The notes beneath the pieces are model-generated. The model worked only from the letters and a program-made list of their open reading frames with translations. It did not search any database and was not told the origin of the DNA. The position numbers and the translations under genes are program-made. This document shows positions 1-11,059 of a stretch of DNA of 64,000 nucleotides, piece by piece. Within the stretch, counting starts at the first letter, position 1. Every line of letters begins with the position of its first letter. Origin of the DNA: Pezicula radicicola (lineage: Eukaryota > Ascomycota > Leotiomycetes > Helotiales > Dermateaceae); contig PDUO01000014.1 in assembly GCA_003008705.1 (NCBI GenBank), forward strand, positions 656,696 to 720,695, read 5' to 3'.

Positions 1-245
1 AGATTTCCATATTTTATGGCACCTGTAACTCGGCAAAATGGAAGGCTATTGTTCTGAGGGATGTTGGATATGACTAAAGAGTCAATTGGAATATAGACCG
101 ACGAGTTAACAGTCACATCTTTTGAGAGGCTCGGCACATACTCCAAGAACGAGGAGCATGATGCCTCTTGTTTCTCCTCACGAGGTGCTATAGTCGTAGC
201 AAGAATACTGGCGACCCAAAGGGGTATTGTTAGAATGACTTTCAT
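1..245 (-). CDS. Secreted tannase/feruloyl esterase-like protein (N-terminal part)
   Basis: An open frame of 81 codons starts at the ATG at 245 and runs off the left edge of the window. The first 20 residues (MKVILTIPLWVASILATTIA) look like a secretion signal. A cysteine follows near residue 30 in an ASCSSF context, and a second lies in LPFCRVTGAIKYG at about residues 68-80. The LPxFCRV-TG pattern after a short N-terminal region is typical of the fungal tannase/feruloyl esterase family, extracellular alpha/beta hydrolases that cleave esters of plant phenolics. The catalytic serine, aspartate and histidine lie outside the window, so activity cannot be judged. Another secreted hydrolase with a similar N-terminus remains possible. 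Confidence 0.6.
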   Translation of the reverse strand, partial: MKVILTIPLWVASILATTIAPREEKQEASCSSFLEYVPSLSKDVTVNSSVYIPIDSLVISNIPQNNSLPFCRVTGAIKYGN

Positions 246-1089
246 TTTGGTGAATCACGAAGGACTAATACTGGACTAAGATTCTGGGGATCTTACAGTA
301 ATAAGTCAGAGACGATCGTCCACAGTAACTGACCCGAACATAACATTTCCCCGCTTTCCAGCCTACCAAAAATTCCTTATATGCTGAGATTTATATGCGG
401 CAAATTCTTGAAGTGATGAGATCTGTGTCTTACCCAAACATGGGGTCTGAAGATTTACAAATTAAAACTCAGTACTCCATATAACCGAGTTTGTGGGCTG
501 GTTATTGGACCACCAGGACCTGGGGTAGATGTGTTAAGATCTTGCAGCGTTGCCAAGACACGTGGTAGAAGTTCAAACGGCGTCGGTTAAACAAAATCCT
601 TGTCTTTGCAGACAGCAGAAAAGGAGCTCAAGACCGCTGAGAGGGGAAGTTTGTTTACGGCGTTGATGTCCGTTGTCGGCGGGCGGCGCCGAAATGCCGC
701 ATCCCAAGCGCCATTAAGTCTAGTGCTATGCGTAGCTCGGAAGCGAGCTTCCACTTGGCGCTATGGCCGAAGCAGGAGTAATACAAATGGGTAAAATAAT
801 CCCCACCAATCTTTTTGTATTTATCCCATTAACTAAGCACCCTTTTCTGTTGTTGAAGGAAGCTGTCTGGTGTTCTTTTCTATTTTCACGAGGCGTTAGG
901 TTCTGAGATTCACCACGTCGCTTAACTTCATGCATAGCCGTTTTCAATTCAAAGTTCACGCTAATTAAATAGAGATACCATTTACGATACGAAGTACCGA
1001 TTGTTTAACCCAGTCAAACAGGTGACTTGCCTTCATACAGTAGCACTTCTGTACTCTGATTGCGGTTCTTTGCCTGGAGTAATTTCAAA
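246..1089. other. Intergenic region between divergent genes
   Basis: This is the shared upstream region of the left-edge esterase-like gene (minus strand) and the AtuA-like gene (plus strand). A 64-codon open frame around 600-794 shows no recognisable motif and is probably chance. No RNA gene or repeat was recognised. Confidence 0.5.
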
Positions 1090-3125
1090 ATGCCATCAAA
1101 GCGTAACATCAGGATCGGCAATGTGTCTGGGGCGTTGGTGACCTCGATCCCGTAAGTTAAATTAAGCTAAGTTTTCACAGAACAGGAGATGCTCTAGATG
1201 CGATGAAATGCATGGTGGAAACTGGAAACGTCGACATCATAACCGGCGACTGGCTCTCCGAGATGAATATCGCCTGGAACGCCATCACCAAAGCCTCGAA
1301 CCCTTCTCTTGGCTACGAAGCTGGCTTTCTGACTCAACTCTCAACATGTCTTCCCGAAATTATTGAAAAGAAACTGAAAGTCGTGACGAATGCAGGTGCT
1401 CTCAATACTGCGGCTCTAAAATCAAAGGTAGAAGCGTTGTGCCGGGAGAAGGGATTACAAGTGAAAGTTGCTAGCGTGATTGGGGACGATATTTCAGAAG
1501 TCTTAAAGGCAGGGAAAGACAGCCTGGATCTGAAACACCTAGATCATCAAGAATGGCGTTTAAATGATTGGGATAGAGTAAAAGACATCACGTGTGGCGT
1601 TGCGTATATTGGAGCTTGGGGAATTGTCTCCGCGTTAAATGCTGGTGCCGATATCGTGATTTGCGGGCGAGTTACTGATGCCAGTCCTGTTATTGGGTCT
1701 GCCGCTTGGTGGTATGGCTGGGGTGAGGAACACTATGATGAGCTTGCTGGTGCTTTGGTTGCTGGACGTAAGCCAAATCAAGATTTCATTGGGTTCGATG
1801 CTCATTCAACATTCTAATTGCTCTTTCAGATTTGATAGAATGTGGCCCTTACGCAACAGGTGCCAATTTTTCTGGATTCAAGGAGTTCTTGCCGGGTTTG
1901 GTCGATTTACCCTTTGGAATTGCAGAAATTCTTCCAACGGGAGAATGTATCATCACCAAACCGGAAGGGACCAGTGGCATTGTTAATAAATTCAACATTA
2001 CTGCTCAGTTTTTGTATGAGCTTCAGGGAGCGCTATACCTAAACCCAGACGTCGTTGCAAATCTATCGGCAGTTGCCATTACAGATCTATCAGAAAACAA
2101 GGTATTTGTTTCTGGTATCAAAGGTCTTCCACCACCCAGTACAACCAAGGCCATGATTGCTGCAAGTGGCGGTTATCAGTGTGAAACAACATTCTATATT
2201 AATGGTCTCAATATCGAGGAGAAGACGCAGATGATGAGGCAGCAGCTAAAACACATGTTCAGAGATTCGAATTTCAGCAAATTATCGATTGAATTATACG
2301 GCGGTCAAGCTGTAGACGCGAAGTCTCAGCAGGCTGGGACTGCGTTCTTGAGAGTTTTTGCACAGGCATACAAGAAGGAGGATATCGATGCGCCAAAGTT
2401 TCGCGATATTGTGTATGCACTGCGAATGCAAAGTTATCCGGGTAAGATATAACTTAATCCCAAAACTAGACCATTCAACTAACATCCAGTAGGGTATCAT
2501 ATGAACCTCGATTTCCGCACAATGGATCCAAAACCGTTTATGGAGATTTTCCCGGCCCTGATACCAATCTCAGCCATCCAGCATCAAGTCATTCTCGAGG
2601 GCAAAACCATAGATGTCAAACCACCAATCAAAACGGCTCAGTATGATATAATCCGACCTTCTTACGAAGCTTCTTCGCCGGTCGACCTATCATCCTTTGG
2701 CCCAACTGAGAAAGCTCCTCTAGGAAGCATCGTTCATGCGCGCTCCGGCGACAAAGCTAATAACTCAAATGTAGGGTTCTTCGTACGCAACGCGGACGAG
2801 TACCCATGGCTCCAGAGTCTTTTGACTGAAGAGAAGCTACGAGAGCTTTTTGCAGACGACTGGACCAAAGAGGCCGGCTACGCGGAGAGGAGAGTGGAAC
2901 GAATAGAGTTCCCTCAAATCTTCGCAGTTCACTTGTATGTTTCCACCTTCGTGTCTTTGCTTGGAAATTGTTGCTAATAGCTACAGCCGCATCCTGGACT
3001 TCTTAGACGGTGGAATTGCAAGTAGTTCTAGGGTTGACGGATTAGGCAAAGGGATTGGTGAATTTCTTAGAAGCCGACACATAGAGGTCCCAAAAGTGTT
3101 TTTAGATCGCGGGAGAATAGATTAG
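1090..3125 (+). CDS. Acyclic terpene utilisation AtuA-like (DUF1446) protein
   Basis: The five-exon model is 1090-1133, 1181-1767, 1830-2441, 2493-2934 and 2987-3125, giving 607 residues. Introns are 47, 62, 51 and 52 bp. The first donor is an unusual GTTGGT, chosen because it joins RIGNVSGA directly to TGDALDAM; the more obvious GTAAGT at 1152 would leave a 29-bp intron and insert extra residues. Family signatures seen are VDIITGDWLSEMNIAW, the CGRVTDAS segment, LIECGPYATGANFSGF, SYPGYHMNLDFRTM and a C-terminal FRILDFLDGGIASSSR. In bacteria AtuA belongs to acyclic terpene (citronellol/geraniol) catabolism. Fungal homologues are common and their substrate is not established. The gene lies tail-to-tail with a Zn2Cys6 regulator, which is followed by a carrier, suggesting a catabolic cluster. 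The family call is firm, the role inferred. Confidence 0.88.
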
Positions 3126-3413
3126 ACTGGCCAAGTCGTAGAAATAATTTCAGTGGTGTAGTCGCTAGTTGCCGAGTAAAAGTGCCACGTTATGAGTGCT
3201 CTGTTCCTGAGTTTAAGTAAGTTACTTAGATGGACTCGCATGGGAGTGCCAAATTCCGCCGAAGATATCACTAGAAATTGTGGCTGTGCTCCGCTCTAGG
3301 GGGTATGCTCATATTGATGTGAGCAAGCCAAAGGAAGCTTACCATATCCTGGCTGAGCACTCCTTGATAGAGTGAAAAGTGGACCTGATATGTCCCAGTT
3401 CCCACTGAAGTTG

Positions 3414-5749
3414 CTAGCCTGGCAGTATACCATTGTAGTCATTGAGGTATCCAAGCCAGTCTTGTGACAGTTGAATGACCGGATCATCATTATATTGTTC
3501 GTGGTATAGATTCTGAAGGTCGCCAAAGCAGTTCCTGAACTCAGCATCGACTGCAAGTGGTGAAGGTTGAGTGTAGTTGTTGGACTGTGAAACTAGGGCC
3601 GGACTACTTCCGATCCAATTGTTGCCCTGTGCTGCGTCGCTTATGAACGAAGGAGACATGCGTGGCTGTGTACTTCTATCCAAACTGTTGTAGTAAACAG
3701 CTGGTTGTGTGGGCTGAATATTTTGTTGGTCTTTTTTGGGTGTAGTATGTAGCTTGATTGCGTCCTCGAGAACTGCGTCGCTGAGTCTATCGAAAACTTC
3801 ATGGCAATGCCGCAATGCATTCCATCGTTCACTCACAGCTACAAGAACATTCGAACATGCTCTCGTGTCATTAACTAGCTCCATAGGTTTTGGATCGGAA
3901 GATAACATGACTCCTGTAGGTGATGACCGTCTTTGTTCTCTAAAATGGCAAGAAACTGCGTAGATGTACGAAAGGCCAGCCATGAAGACTGAATGCAAAG
4001 TGATCCACGAGTAATTTATTTTTCGAGACCGATGAAGCGATGCGTACAGAAGTATAGCCTGCTTAGAAGAACCGAATATCTTTTGTAATGTTGCAGGTTC
4101 CTTTGAAATATCTGATAGCATAGGCGAGGGACGAAATAGCATTAACACTGCGTTTTGATATAGAATTTCATACCATTCTTTCGAGCGGAAACATGATCTT
4201 TGCTGAGGTAGGGGACTTGAGGTGCCAGTTTCTATCAACTCCAAACGTTCAGCGTTCTGCCACCATCCGGCAAGCTCATCTGCGAGGGAATCTCTAAGCC
4301 TATAGATTGCTGATTCATCATGATTTAGTCGTTTCAGTCCATGTAAACCCCTCATGATTTTGCCGCAGAGAATACGGTATTGCACAATATGCACGAATGT
4401 TGAGGTACGTTGTAAACGCTCTTGACCAGGTATTCCAACATTGAACTGACCGTCGTTATCGGACCCCGGTAACTCAACATCCACGTCGTCTATGTTTATT
4501 GCAAGTGGACGACCAAGAGTGATACTGACCACTCTATCCATGGCAAATACACACCAAAAGCAACGTCTTCTGACTTCTTGCTCCCTAAAGGCTTCAATAG
4601 AAACGTTGTCGGTGAATTTAAGTGGATATCCTGATTCGCGATGCAATCCCAATTCAAATGCAGTTCGTACTGCAATTCCAACCAAATGCCACATGCTCGC
4701 GGAGGTATCTTGAATGGAGCTTCCAGTTCTGTACTGGCAAAGTAATAAAATTGCCTGTAAACTTTTCAGACCGCCTGACTGAAATACCTCTGTGAGATGA
4801 ACCATCGCTCGCGAGTGATGAACTTCAGCGCTTGGAAGCATTTGCCAATCGTATTTGTAAACATTGGCATTGGCAATAGCCAGAACCATGTCAAACACAA
4901 AGGCTTCAAAAACATTGTTAGCGTAGAATTTTGGATTTTTGTATATGGCCTCGCTAATGCTGAGTATATATGACGGTAGTAAGAAAGGATATGCAATATG
5001 GTCGTGGAAAAGGTAGCTATCAACAAGCTTTCGCGCGAGGTTTTCAGGTGGCAGAGTCTCTGCTGCTACCAGAGCGTTCTTATAGGACGCTCCCTGTAAT
5101 TGTATTCCGTTCCCGGAAACCCTCTTTCTCTTGGAGGAGATTGCTTCTTCTGGCTCTGAAACATTTACACTGGCTCGAACTAGATTTGCGAATAACACTC
5201 CACTTGTCGAACCAAGGAACTGTCTCTCGCCTGCGGCATTTGAAGCAAGGAAAGAGACCTCGCTCATGACATCGCTAAGAGGAGCAATAGGTGTGCTTGA
5301 CTAACCGATATTTATCAGCCCAAGTCCCATCCCATAAAAACCATTCAAGCAGCCTTAAAAACGTGTCAAAACTTATAGTAACTTACTATTATAGGTGATA
5401 AACGAGTCATCGGTGCCGCACTCCCCCTGTCTGCCTCTTCATGACCAGATAATGATGAAGTTGATACTTCTGGGGAGCATCTGGCCGCTGGAAGCGATCC
5501 TTGTCGATTCTTCTCGTTGCTTCTAGCCTTGAGCTCGGTGAGAGTCTGCTCGTATAATCTTAGCTCGTTCTCTTTATTTTTCGACTCGAGCTCTCTGAGA
5601 CGATTCTGCAGAGCCTCAACATCTGCTCGCGTCGATGCCCGGGTTCGATCCGTATAGTTGCAGTCTATGTTGGCCTTCTGACAATTAGTGCACGGGTGCT
5701 GCTTGTCGCAACGAGACTTGCGTCGATGGCATCTATCGCATGCAGACAT
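3414..5749 (-). CDS. Zn2Cys6 transcription factor with fungal-specific regulatory domain
   Basis: There are two exons, 5749-5387 and 5300-3414, joined in phase 0 across an 86-bp intron (donor GTAAGT, acceptor TAG), giving 749 residues. The zinc cluster is at the extreme N-terminus: C4-X2-C7-X6-C14-X5-C20-X2-C23-X6-C30 with the basic run RRKSRC. A predicted coiled-coil linker follows at about residues 40-75 (RLRELESKNKENELRLYE). The middle carries the fungal_trans signatures, including a GLHRES-like segment, EVRRRCFWCVFAMDR and TLGRPLAI. The frame stays open upstream to 6025, but the ATG at 5749 places the cluster as usual and leaves a promoter before the divergent carrier gene, so it was chosen. 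It probably regulates that carrier, and perhaps the AtuA-like gene, by analogy with adjacent regulator/transporter pairs. Confidence 0.88.
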
Positions 5750-6013
5750 CGCACATGTGCCCCTGTGCTCTTGTGCAGTGAAGTGGAGAGTGTAGGACGG
5801 CGGCGCCGATGGACGTTTATAGTCCGGAAAGGACGGTGAAGGATGAGGTAACTCCCCTATTGCTACTTCGCGGGAAACACGAAGAGTGGGGGTGGGGTTA
5901 ACCATACCGCCTTTTGCTTGTTTGGTATAAGGTCGAGGCACCACCCCCATCATCCATAAGCCCTTTTGTGTAGGCTTCTCACGTTCATCATAAGTATCGC
6001 AGAAGAGAGTATT
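5750..6013. promoter_or_regulatory. Bidirectional promoter between regulator and MFS gene
   Basis: Only 264 bp separate the two divergent start codons. The interval contains clustered CGG/CCG triplets, notably CGGCGGCGCCG at 5798-5808 and TCCGGA at 5823-5828. Zn2Cys6 proteins commonly bind paired CGG triplets, so autoregulation and control of the carrier are plausible. This is inferred from sequence only. Confidence 0.4.
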
Positions 6014-7787
6014 ATGTCTCCTCACGAGTCGATATCGTCGGATCTACAATCTTCCAGCAAGGTCGTTCCCAACTATATCGAGGATGCTGAAAAGGGACAG
6101 GAAAGGGGAGAAGGAGGTGTCGATACACTCCCTGAAGGAGCAACCAAAGCTCTTATTTGGAAACAAGACTTGCGAATAGTCCCACTTTGTGCTGGAATAT
6201 ATCTCTTGTGCTATCTCGATCGTTCGAATATAGGTAAGAGTTTTGCCAACGCACAGTATCTCGCTTAACTTCTGACAAATCCAAGGCAATGCAAAGACCC
6301 TGAATGCAAACAAGAAGCATGATCTTCTGGATGATACTAGCATGACTTCTTATCAATATACGTGAGCTTGAATTATAGTCCCCTTGGCCAATTGGATACT
6401 GATTTTCATCAAGCATTGCACTTATGGTCTTCTTGATCGCTTACGCTCTATTCGAGGTTCCATCGAATTACTTCCTCAAGAAGCTTAAGCCAAGCAATTG
6501 GATCGCATTTCTCATGTTTTCCTGGGGATGTATCACAATTGGCCTTGGTGGAGTTCATTCCTTCGCCTCAGTCACTGCTGTGCGCTTTTTACTAGGCGTC
6601 TTCGAAGCAGGACTATTCCCAGGACTTGTCTATTACCTCACATTCTGGTATCGAACAGAAGAACGATCGATTCGAGTTGCTTTCATTTTAGCGTCAGCAA
6701 CACTAGCGGGAGCCTTTGGCGGTGCACTTGCTTTTGGTATCGGCCATATGGATGGCACTCAGGGATTATCGGCATGGCGATGGTTGTTCATGATCGAAGG
6801 CATCCCCAGTGTCTTATCATCTGTGGCCGTGTTCTTTTTCTTGCCCGATTACCCAGAAACTGCGAAATGGCTATCAGTAGAGGAGAAGGCTCTTGCTATC
6901 GAAAGACTTCGTGTTGAGGGATCCCATGGACATAGCAAAAGCTTGACTTGGATCGAAGCGAAGAAAACGCTTACCTCTTGGCGTTTGTATATGCATTACG
7001 CGGTAAGGGTTCCACATGTTAAAGCCCATGATTTTTACTAACAGTTTGCAGATCTACTTCGGAATATCAGTTCCATTCTCTTCGTTGTCTTTGTTCACAC
7101 CTAGTATTACGGCGGGTCTAGGATATACCAATCTCAAGTCTCAACTCATGACTGTTCCTCCTTATGCAGTTGCCTGTAAGTCTTTTGTATCTATGCCATG
7201 ATATTAACTGACACTTGTCTAGATGTAGTGACAATTCTCGTCTCTTGGTCCGCAGACCATTTTAACGCTCGAGCGCTTCACTCGGCCATTTTCTCCGCAA
7301 TCGGTGCATGTGCTTTTCTAGCCTCAGCAGTTCTGCCACCAGATGCTTATACTGTAAGTCTGGTTTCAAGACTAGCAAAGAATTTTAATAACAGTATCAC
7401 AGCACCGATATGGATGTCTAATTGTCGCTTGCTCCGGAGCCTTTGCTTGCATCCCACCGCTTCTAGGCTGGCTATCCTCAAATCTTCACACAACCGGTGC
7501 TGTAGGCCTCGCTATCGCACTAAATATCTCATTTGGAGCACCAGGTCAAATAACCGGTGTATGGATCTATACTGCTGACGAGGCGAAGAGGGGTTACCCG
7601 ACCGGGCATTGGGTGAACGCGGGAATGTTGTTTTTCGTCGCTGTTGGGTGCATTGGCCTACGATTTTATTATATGTTCTTGAATCGTAAGCTCCTGAAAT
7701 CTGGAGATACTGTCACACGATTATACAGATATTGAGAAGTTCGCAAATTACATTGAATTATATTTTCAAGAAGACTTCAGGATCTAG
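6014..7787 (+). CDS. MFS transporter of the Dal5/allantoate permease (anion:cation symporter) type
   Basis: The seven-exon model is 6014-6233, 6286-6361, 6414-7002, 7052-7175, 7223-7353, 7403-7685 and 7729-7787, giving 493 residues, the normal family length. Introns are 43-52 bp. If the last intron is retained, translation stops at 7735 (490 residues). Motifs seen are LCYLDRSNIGNA in TM1, ALFEVPSN in TM2, RFLLGVFEAGLFPGL in TM4, WRWLFMIEGIPS in TM6 and LPDYPETAKWLS in the central loop. This pattern marks the plasma-membrane carriers of the Dal5/Tna1/Vht1 group, which import organic anions, vitamins or nitrogen compounds. The gene is divergent from the Zn2Cys6 regulator, so the carrier probably imports the substrate that regulator senses. 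The substrate itself cannot be read from sequence. Confidence 0.87.
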
Positions 7788-8410
7788 TCATTAAGCTCTA
7801 AACCTTGACCGCACTTTGTTCATTCGTGGGAGAATGGGCAAACCTTCTTTCAGCGCAATACTAGGTGAGATAAGGTGGGAAGCAAGCAATAGTGAAGATC
7901 TGCTAAAGGTTTTGGCGTTTCACCTAGTAACAACTTTTACCAACAAAATGAACCCCGAGTATGACAGCTAACAAACATCTTAAATCGAAAATCCTTAGCC
8001 CCTTAAGGGTTGCCCTAGGAGCATATTTTAAACCCCTACTTACTATATTAACTTTTTGCACCCTTTATAGTATCTCCCCTTAGATAAATAAATTCTAGTA
8101 GATAGTACTTAAATCTTATAATTTTATATATAAACACTTTTAATTTAGTAATACTATACGGCCATCCACAAGGTAATTAAGTTAAGGAGTCAAGACAAGT
8201 AAATTACTCAAGGTAAGTGACCCAAATCAGGTTCCAGTAAGTTGCGTAACTCAAATCGGTAAGTTGCCACCTGTTGAATTATGGAAATATTCACGTGGTC
8301 ATACTCCCACTACCAGTAGGTCCATTTCCACACTAGTTCCTTATGGGATACAATACCTTTGCCTGCCTATATGTCTCTCCTAGGTTAGTACTTCTTCTAA
8401 TCCCATCATC
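7788..8410. other. AT-rich intergenic region with degenerate GTAAGT/ACTCAA repeats
   Basis: From about 8000 to 8160 the DNA is very AT-rich and shows no gene. The stretch 8165-8275 holds repeated words such as GTAAGTGACCCAAATCAGG and GTAACTCAAATCGG. The same degenerate vocabulary recurs around 56690-56895 and 32760-32810. Confidence 0.45.
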
Positions 8411-8515
8411 ATGTCCGGTGTACTGACCTCGTCGCAGGCTTTAAACGTGAATCCCATGGCAACTCAAGAGGGTATGTACATATCTTGTTATTATTTCAAT
8501 ATACCCTACTTCCCC

Positions 8516-8608
8516 AATTCTCCCCACAATTTCTGTGATACCTTTACAATCCTCCACTATGTCTGTAGTGTTTTCACAATCTTCCACCACTTCTGTGGCA
8601 ACTCACAA
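8516..8608. repeat. Degenerate minisatellite of about 29 bp
   Basis: Three imperfect copies of a unit built from CACAATCTTCCACCA and TTCTGTGG follow one another. They lie in a 62-codon Ser/Thr-rich open frame (8535-8723). A possible small gene starts at 8411 with a GTATGT donor near 8474, but nothing supports its translation. Confidence 0.35.
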
Positions 8609-8921
8609 TTCAAGTCTACTACATGGTCCTAACTTGGATCCTCTTATTTTTAGCCGAAGCAAAAAGGCAATTGCTGAAGAGAAGATGAAGGAGGTCAATC
8701 AAGGGGTGAGTGAGAATCCATAGACCCTAGCAGGTAGGAAAACAAATTCCAGCTACAATCAGCACTGTAATCCCACAAATATCCTATACCTTAAAATAAT
8801 AAATAGCTTTTTTACTTGTTGACAACAAGACAGGGGATGGCAATAGCGGAGAAAGCTTTTTATCATTAGATAATATTACTTATAAAGTACTAAGAACTTA
8901 GCTAGGGGGAAAATTCCTTAC

Positions 8922-9139
8922 CTGGGCCATCTGCGAGACATTTTCAACTACAAGGACTTCCGCGTAGTATTGTATCATCTTCACGAGCGAAACGATTAGT
9001 TCTGTCTCGAGAGAGATCTCATTCATCTCTCGACATACGTGCTCGCGCATATGGTCGATCACTTTTGAAGCTGTATCTCGACGGACATTCAGATCGACGA
9101 CGGCAACTTGGACATGAGCGTCAATGCATGAATGAAGAT
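8922..9139 (-). pseudogene. Unidentified exon relic
   Basis: On the minus strand about 70 codons are open and end exactly at a canonical donor (CAG|GTAAGG at 8921). The peptide has protein-like composition, with segments such as DAHVQVAVVDLNVRRD and KMIQYYAEVLVVENVSQMAQ. Immediately upstream, in another frame (about 9289-9090), is a second protein-like stretch with a hydrophobic run (AIFCVVVLCFITSTIYL). The frames do not join cleanly and no start codon or family could be identified. A decayed gene is the likeliest reading; chance cannot be excluded. Confidence 0.3.
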
Positions 9140-9325
9140 TTCAAGATAGATGGTAGATGTGATGAAACAAAGCACGACTACACAGAAAATGGCTTCGGCA
9201 AGAGGGATAGGTGTTGTATAGCAGAGTGGTGCTGGTTGATTTTTCAACCACCCTGGGATACCTGCCGGTGGTTGGTCGAGGATCTTGAGGTGAGTAATTT
9301 ACATTTCAATGTTGATGCTTGCTAA

Positions 9326-10354
9326 TCTCCGATGATAGATTAACCATCCCAACCACTAGCCGGGATGCTAGAGGCACTTATGCCTAGAGTCAAAAGAGCG
9401 AAAGTCGACCGGAATAAATGCAGAAAAAAAAAGGTCATATCAATAAGAGAAAGCGGAATTCCAATGCCGGATACATGCAATAAGTATGGCCCGCCCTGTT
9501 TACTTCGTCTGACAGCAAAGAGCATTGACGAGCTTATCATCTAAATGTAGCTAAGTGAAGCCATCTACGCCATATCTGAATCGCCTCCCATATAGGAGTG
9601 GCTGAAAAGCGCAGACACCTTCACCAATTATACTTCATGGCCATAACAGACCGATCAACATTGCTAAATTAGAAATAATTCTTAAAGTTCTACTAGGATA
9701 GGGTTCGCTACCCGTTAGAGCTTGTAAGTTTCCAATATTTGAGATTGGTCGAATATATCACAGATCGCAGAAGTATCTCCTACTGTAAGTTCTTTGTATA
9801 TCGATTGGGTCTTTAATAATGTCTGGCGATGTTATAGCTATGCGATGTAATCATTCACCAAACTGGACAAGCTTTGCAAGACCTAGATATAGGTGGCACA
9901 ATAGAAAATATGAAAAGATGTACTAAATAAAAATTTACTGCCCATTCAAAGGTTATAGGCAAGATTCTATATGCGAGGCATATCTAATCGCACACTTACT
10001 ATAGGTGCTATAGGTCCTTGCTCCTAAATAATCATTCCGTTCAACACCACCTATGTAGTTTATCCCTTTAACCCTTGTATGTAATTATGTGGCAGTAATT
10101 CCACAGAACATCGACTGCTGTCAACACTGCAGAACAAAATAGAGAATATACAACCATTGACCCATCAAAGCCAGCTACAGACATCATCTCTTCCCTTTTC
10201 CTTCCCATTCCCCCCTTAACCCTATCTCGCTTCATCCACCAATAGCCACTACCGGCACCTCACTAGTCCCCCTAGCTCCAACACACCTCCAAACTTTGCC
10301 CCTCGCCAACCAGCCCCTACATATAACCTAATAAGAAGTTTCCTGCCATCTATT
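9326..10354. other. Intergenic region without recognised gene
   Basis: Moderately AT-rich, with many stops in all frames. A pyrimidine-rich tract at about 10190-10330 directly precedes the tRNA-like gene. No repeat or further gene was recognised. Confidence 0.45.
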
Positions 10355-10444
10355 GGGGCTGTAACTCAGTGGTAGAGTGCCTCGTTTGCAAGCTTTTCAG
10401 CTTAAGATTCGATGAAGTCCGGGTTTCGATCACCCGCCGCTCCA
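10355..10444 (+). tRNA. tRNA-Ala(TGC)-like gene with 18-nt intron
   Basis: A cloverleaf can be drawn. The acceptor stem is GGGGCTG/CCGCTCC with discriminator A at 10444 and contains the G3:U70 wobble pair that marks alanine tRNAs. The D arm is ACTC/GAGT, the anticodon stem CCTCG/CGATG and the loop contains TTTGCA. The T arm is CGGGT-TTCGATC-ACCCG. The intron occupies 10391-10408, just after position 37, the usual eukaryotic site. A T-run at 10450-10456 is a good Pol III terminator. Departures from consensus are a T6/C67 mismatch, a C28/T42 mismatch and a T-A pair in place of the near-invariant G53-C61. The gene may be functional, degenerating, or a tRNA-derived relic. Confidence 0.6.
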
Positions 10445-10456
10445 AATAATTTTTTT

Positions 10457-11059
10457 CATACTTTCTTTTTTACTCACACTATCAAATCAACTTCCTTCCA
10501 ATTTCTATAGAAACATAGATAATTAGATCAAATATGAAGTATCCCTAAACATATAGTTATCCTCTTCTTTTACCTCTTCTTGTTCTTTTTTCGTAGCATT
10601 GAACTTTTTCTTTTTGATTTCTGCTTGAAGGTTAATGTGCGGTTGTTATGTGGGGGACGCACTGATAAGCGAGGTGTAGTGTGGGTCTACTTGTGCTTGG
10701 CGAATTAACTAAAGGGGGAAGACGAGATACAAACTATTGAGAAAAAGATGTCTGACAAGAAATTGTAGAAAATTTGTAGAAAAGTGAACCGTCAAGCAAT
10801 AGGAGGAGTAACTCCCTTACAAGTTATATGGCGATTTACAGAAAAAATATGAATCGTATCATTAAGCAGAAACCTGAACTGACCAAGGCAAATTAGGATA
10901 TTCTATGTTTCTCCACAGGAATCTTGACGCTCCTCGACCCTTTATCTTATGTGGCCAGCGTTTTAACCGATTGTAGCACTCTCATTTGTCTGAATTGGAG
11001 ACTTCTGAGGATTGTTTGTTCCAATTACGAGCCCGGCTCTTGGAAACTAAAGCCCATAC
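10457..11059. other. Intergenic region downstream of the tRNA-like gene
   Basis: Mostly non-coding. The right part (about 10900-11059) may contain the decayed 3' end of the neighbouring minus-strand pseudogene, since a short protein-like stretch (RGASRFLWRNIEYP) is readable there. Confidence 0.4.

Noticed and set aside
600..959. Open frames on both strands upstream of the AtuA-like gene
   Set aside because: Short, compositionally odd, no motif and no splice support.
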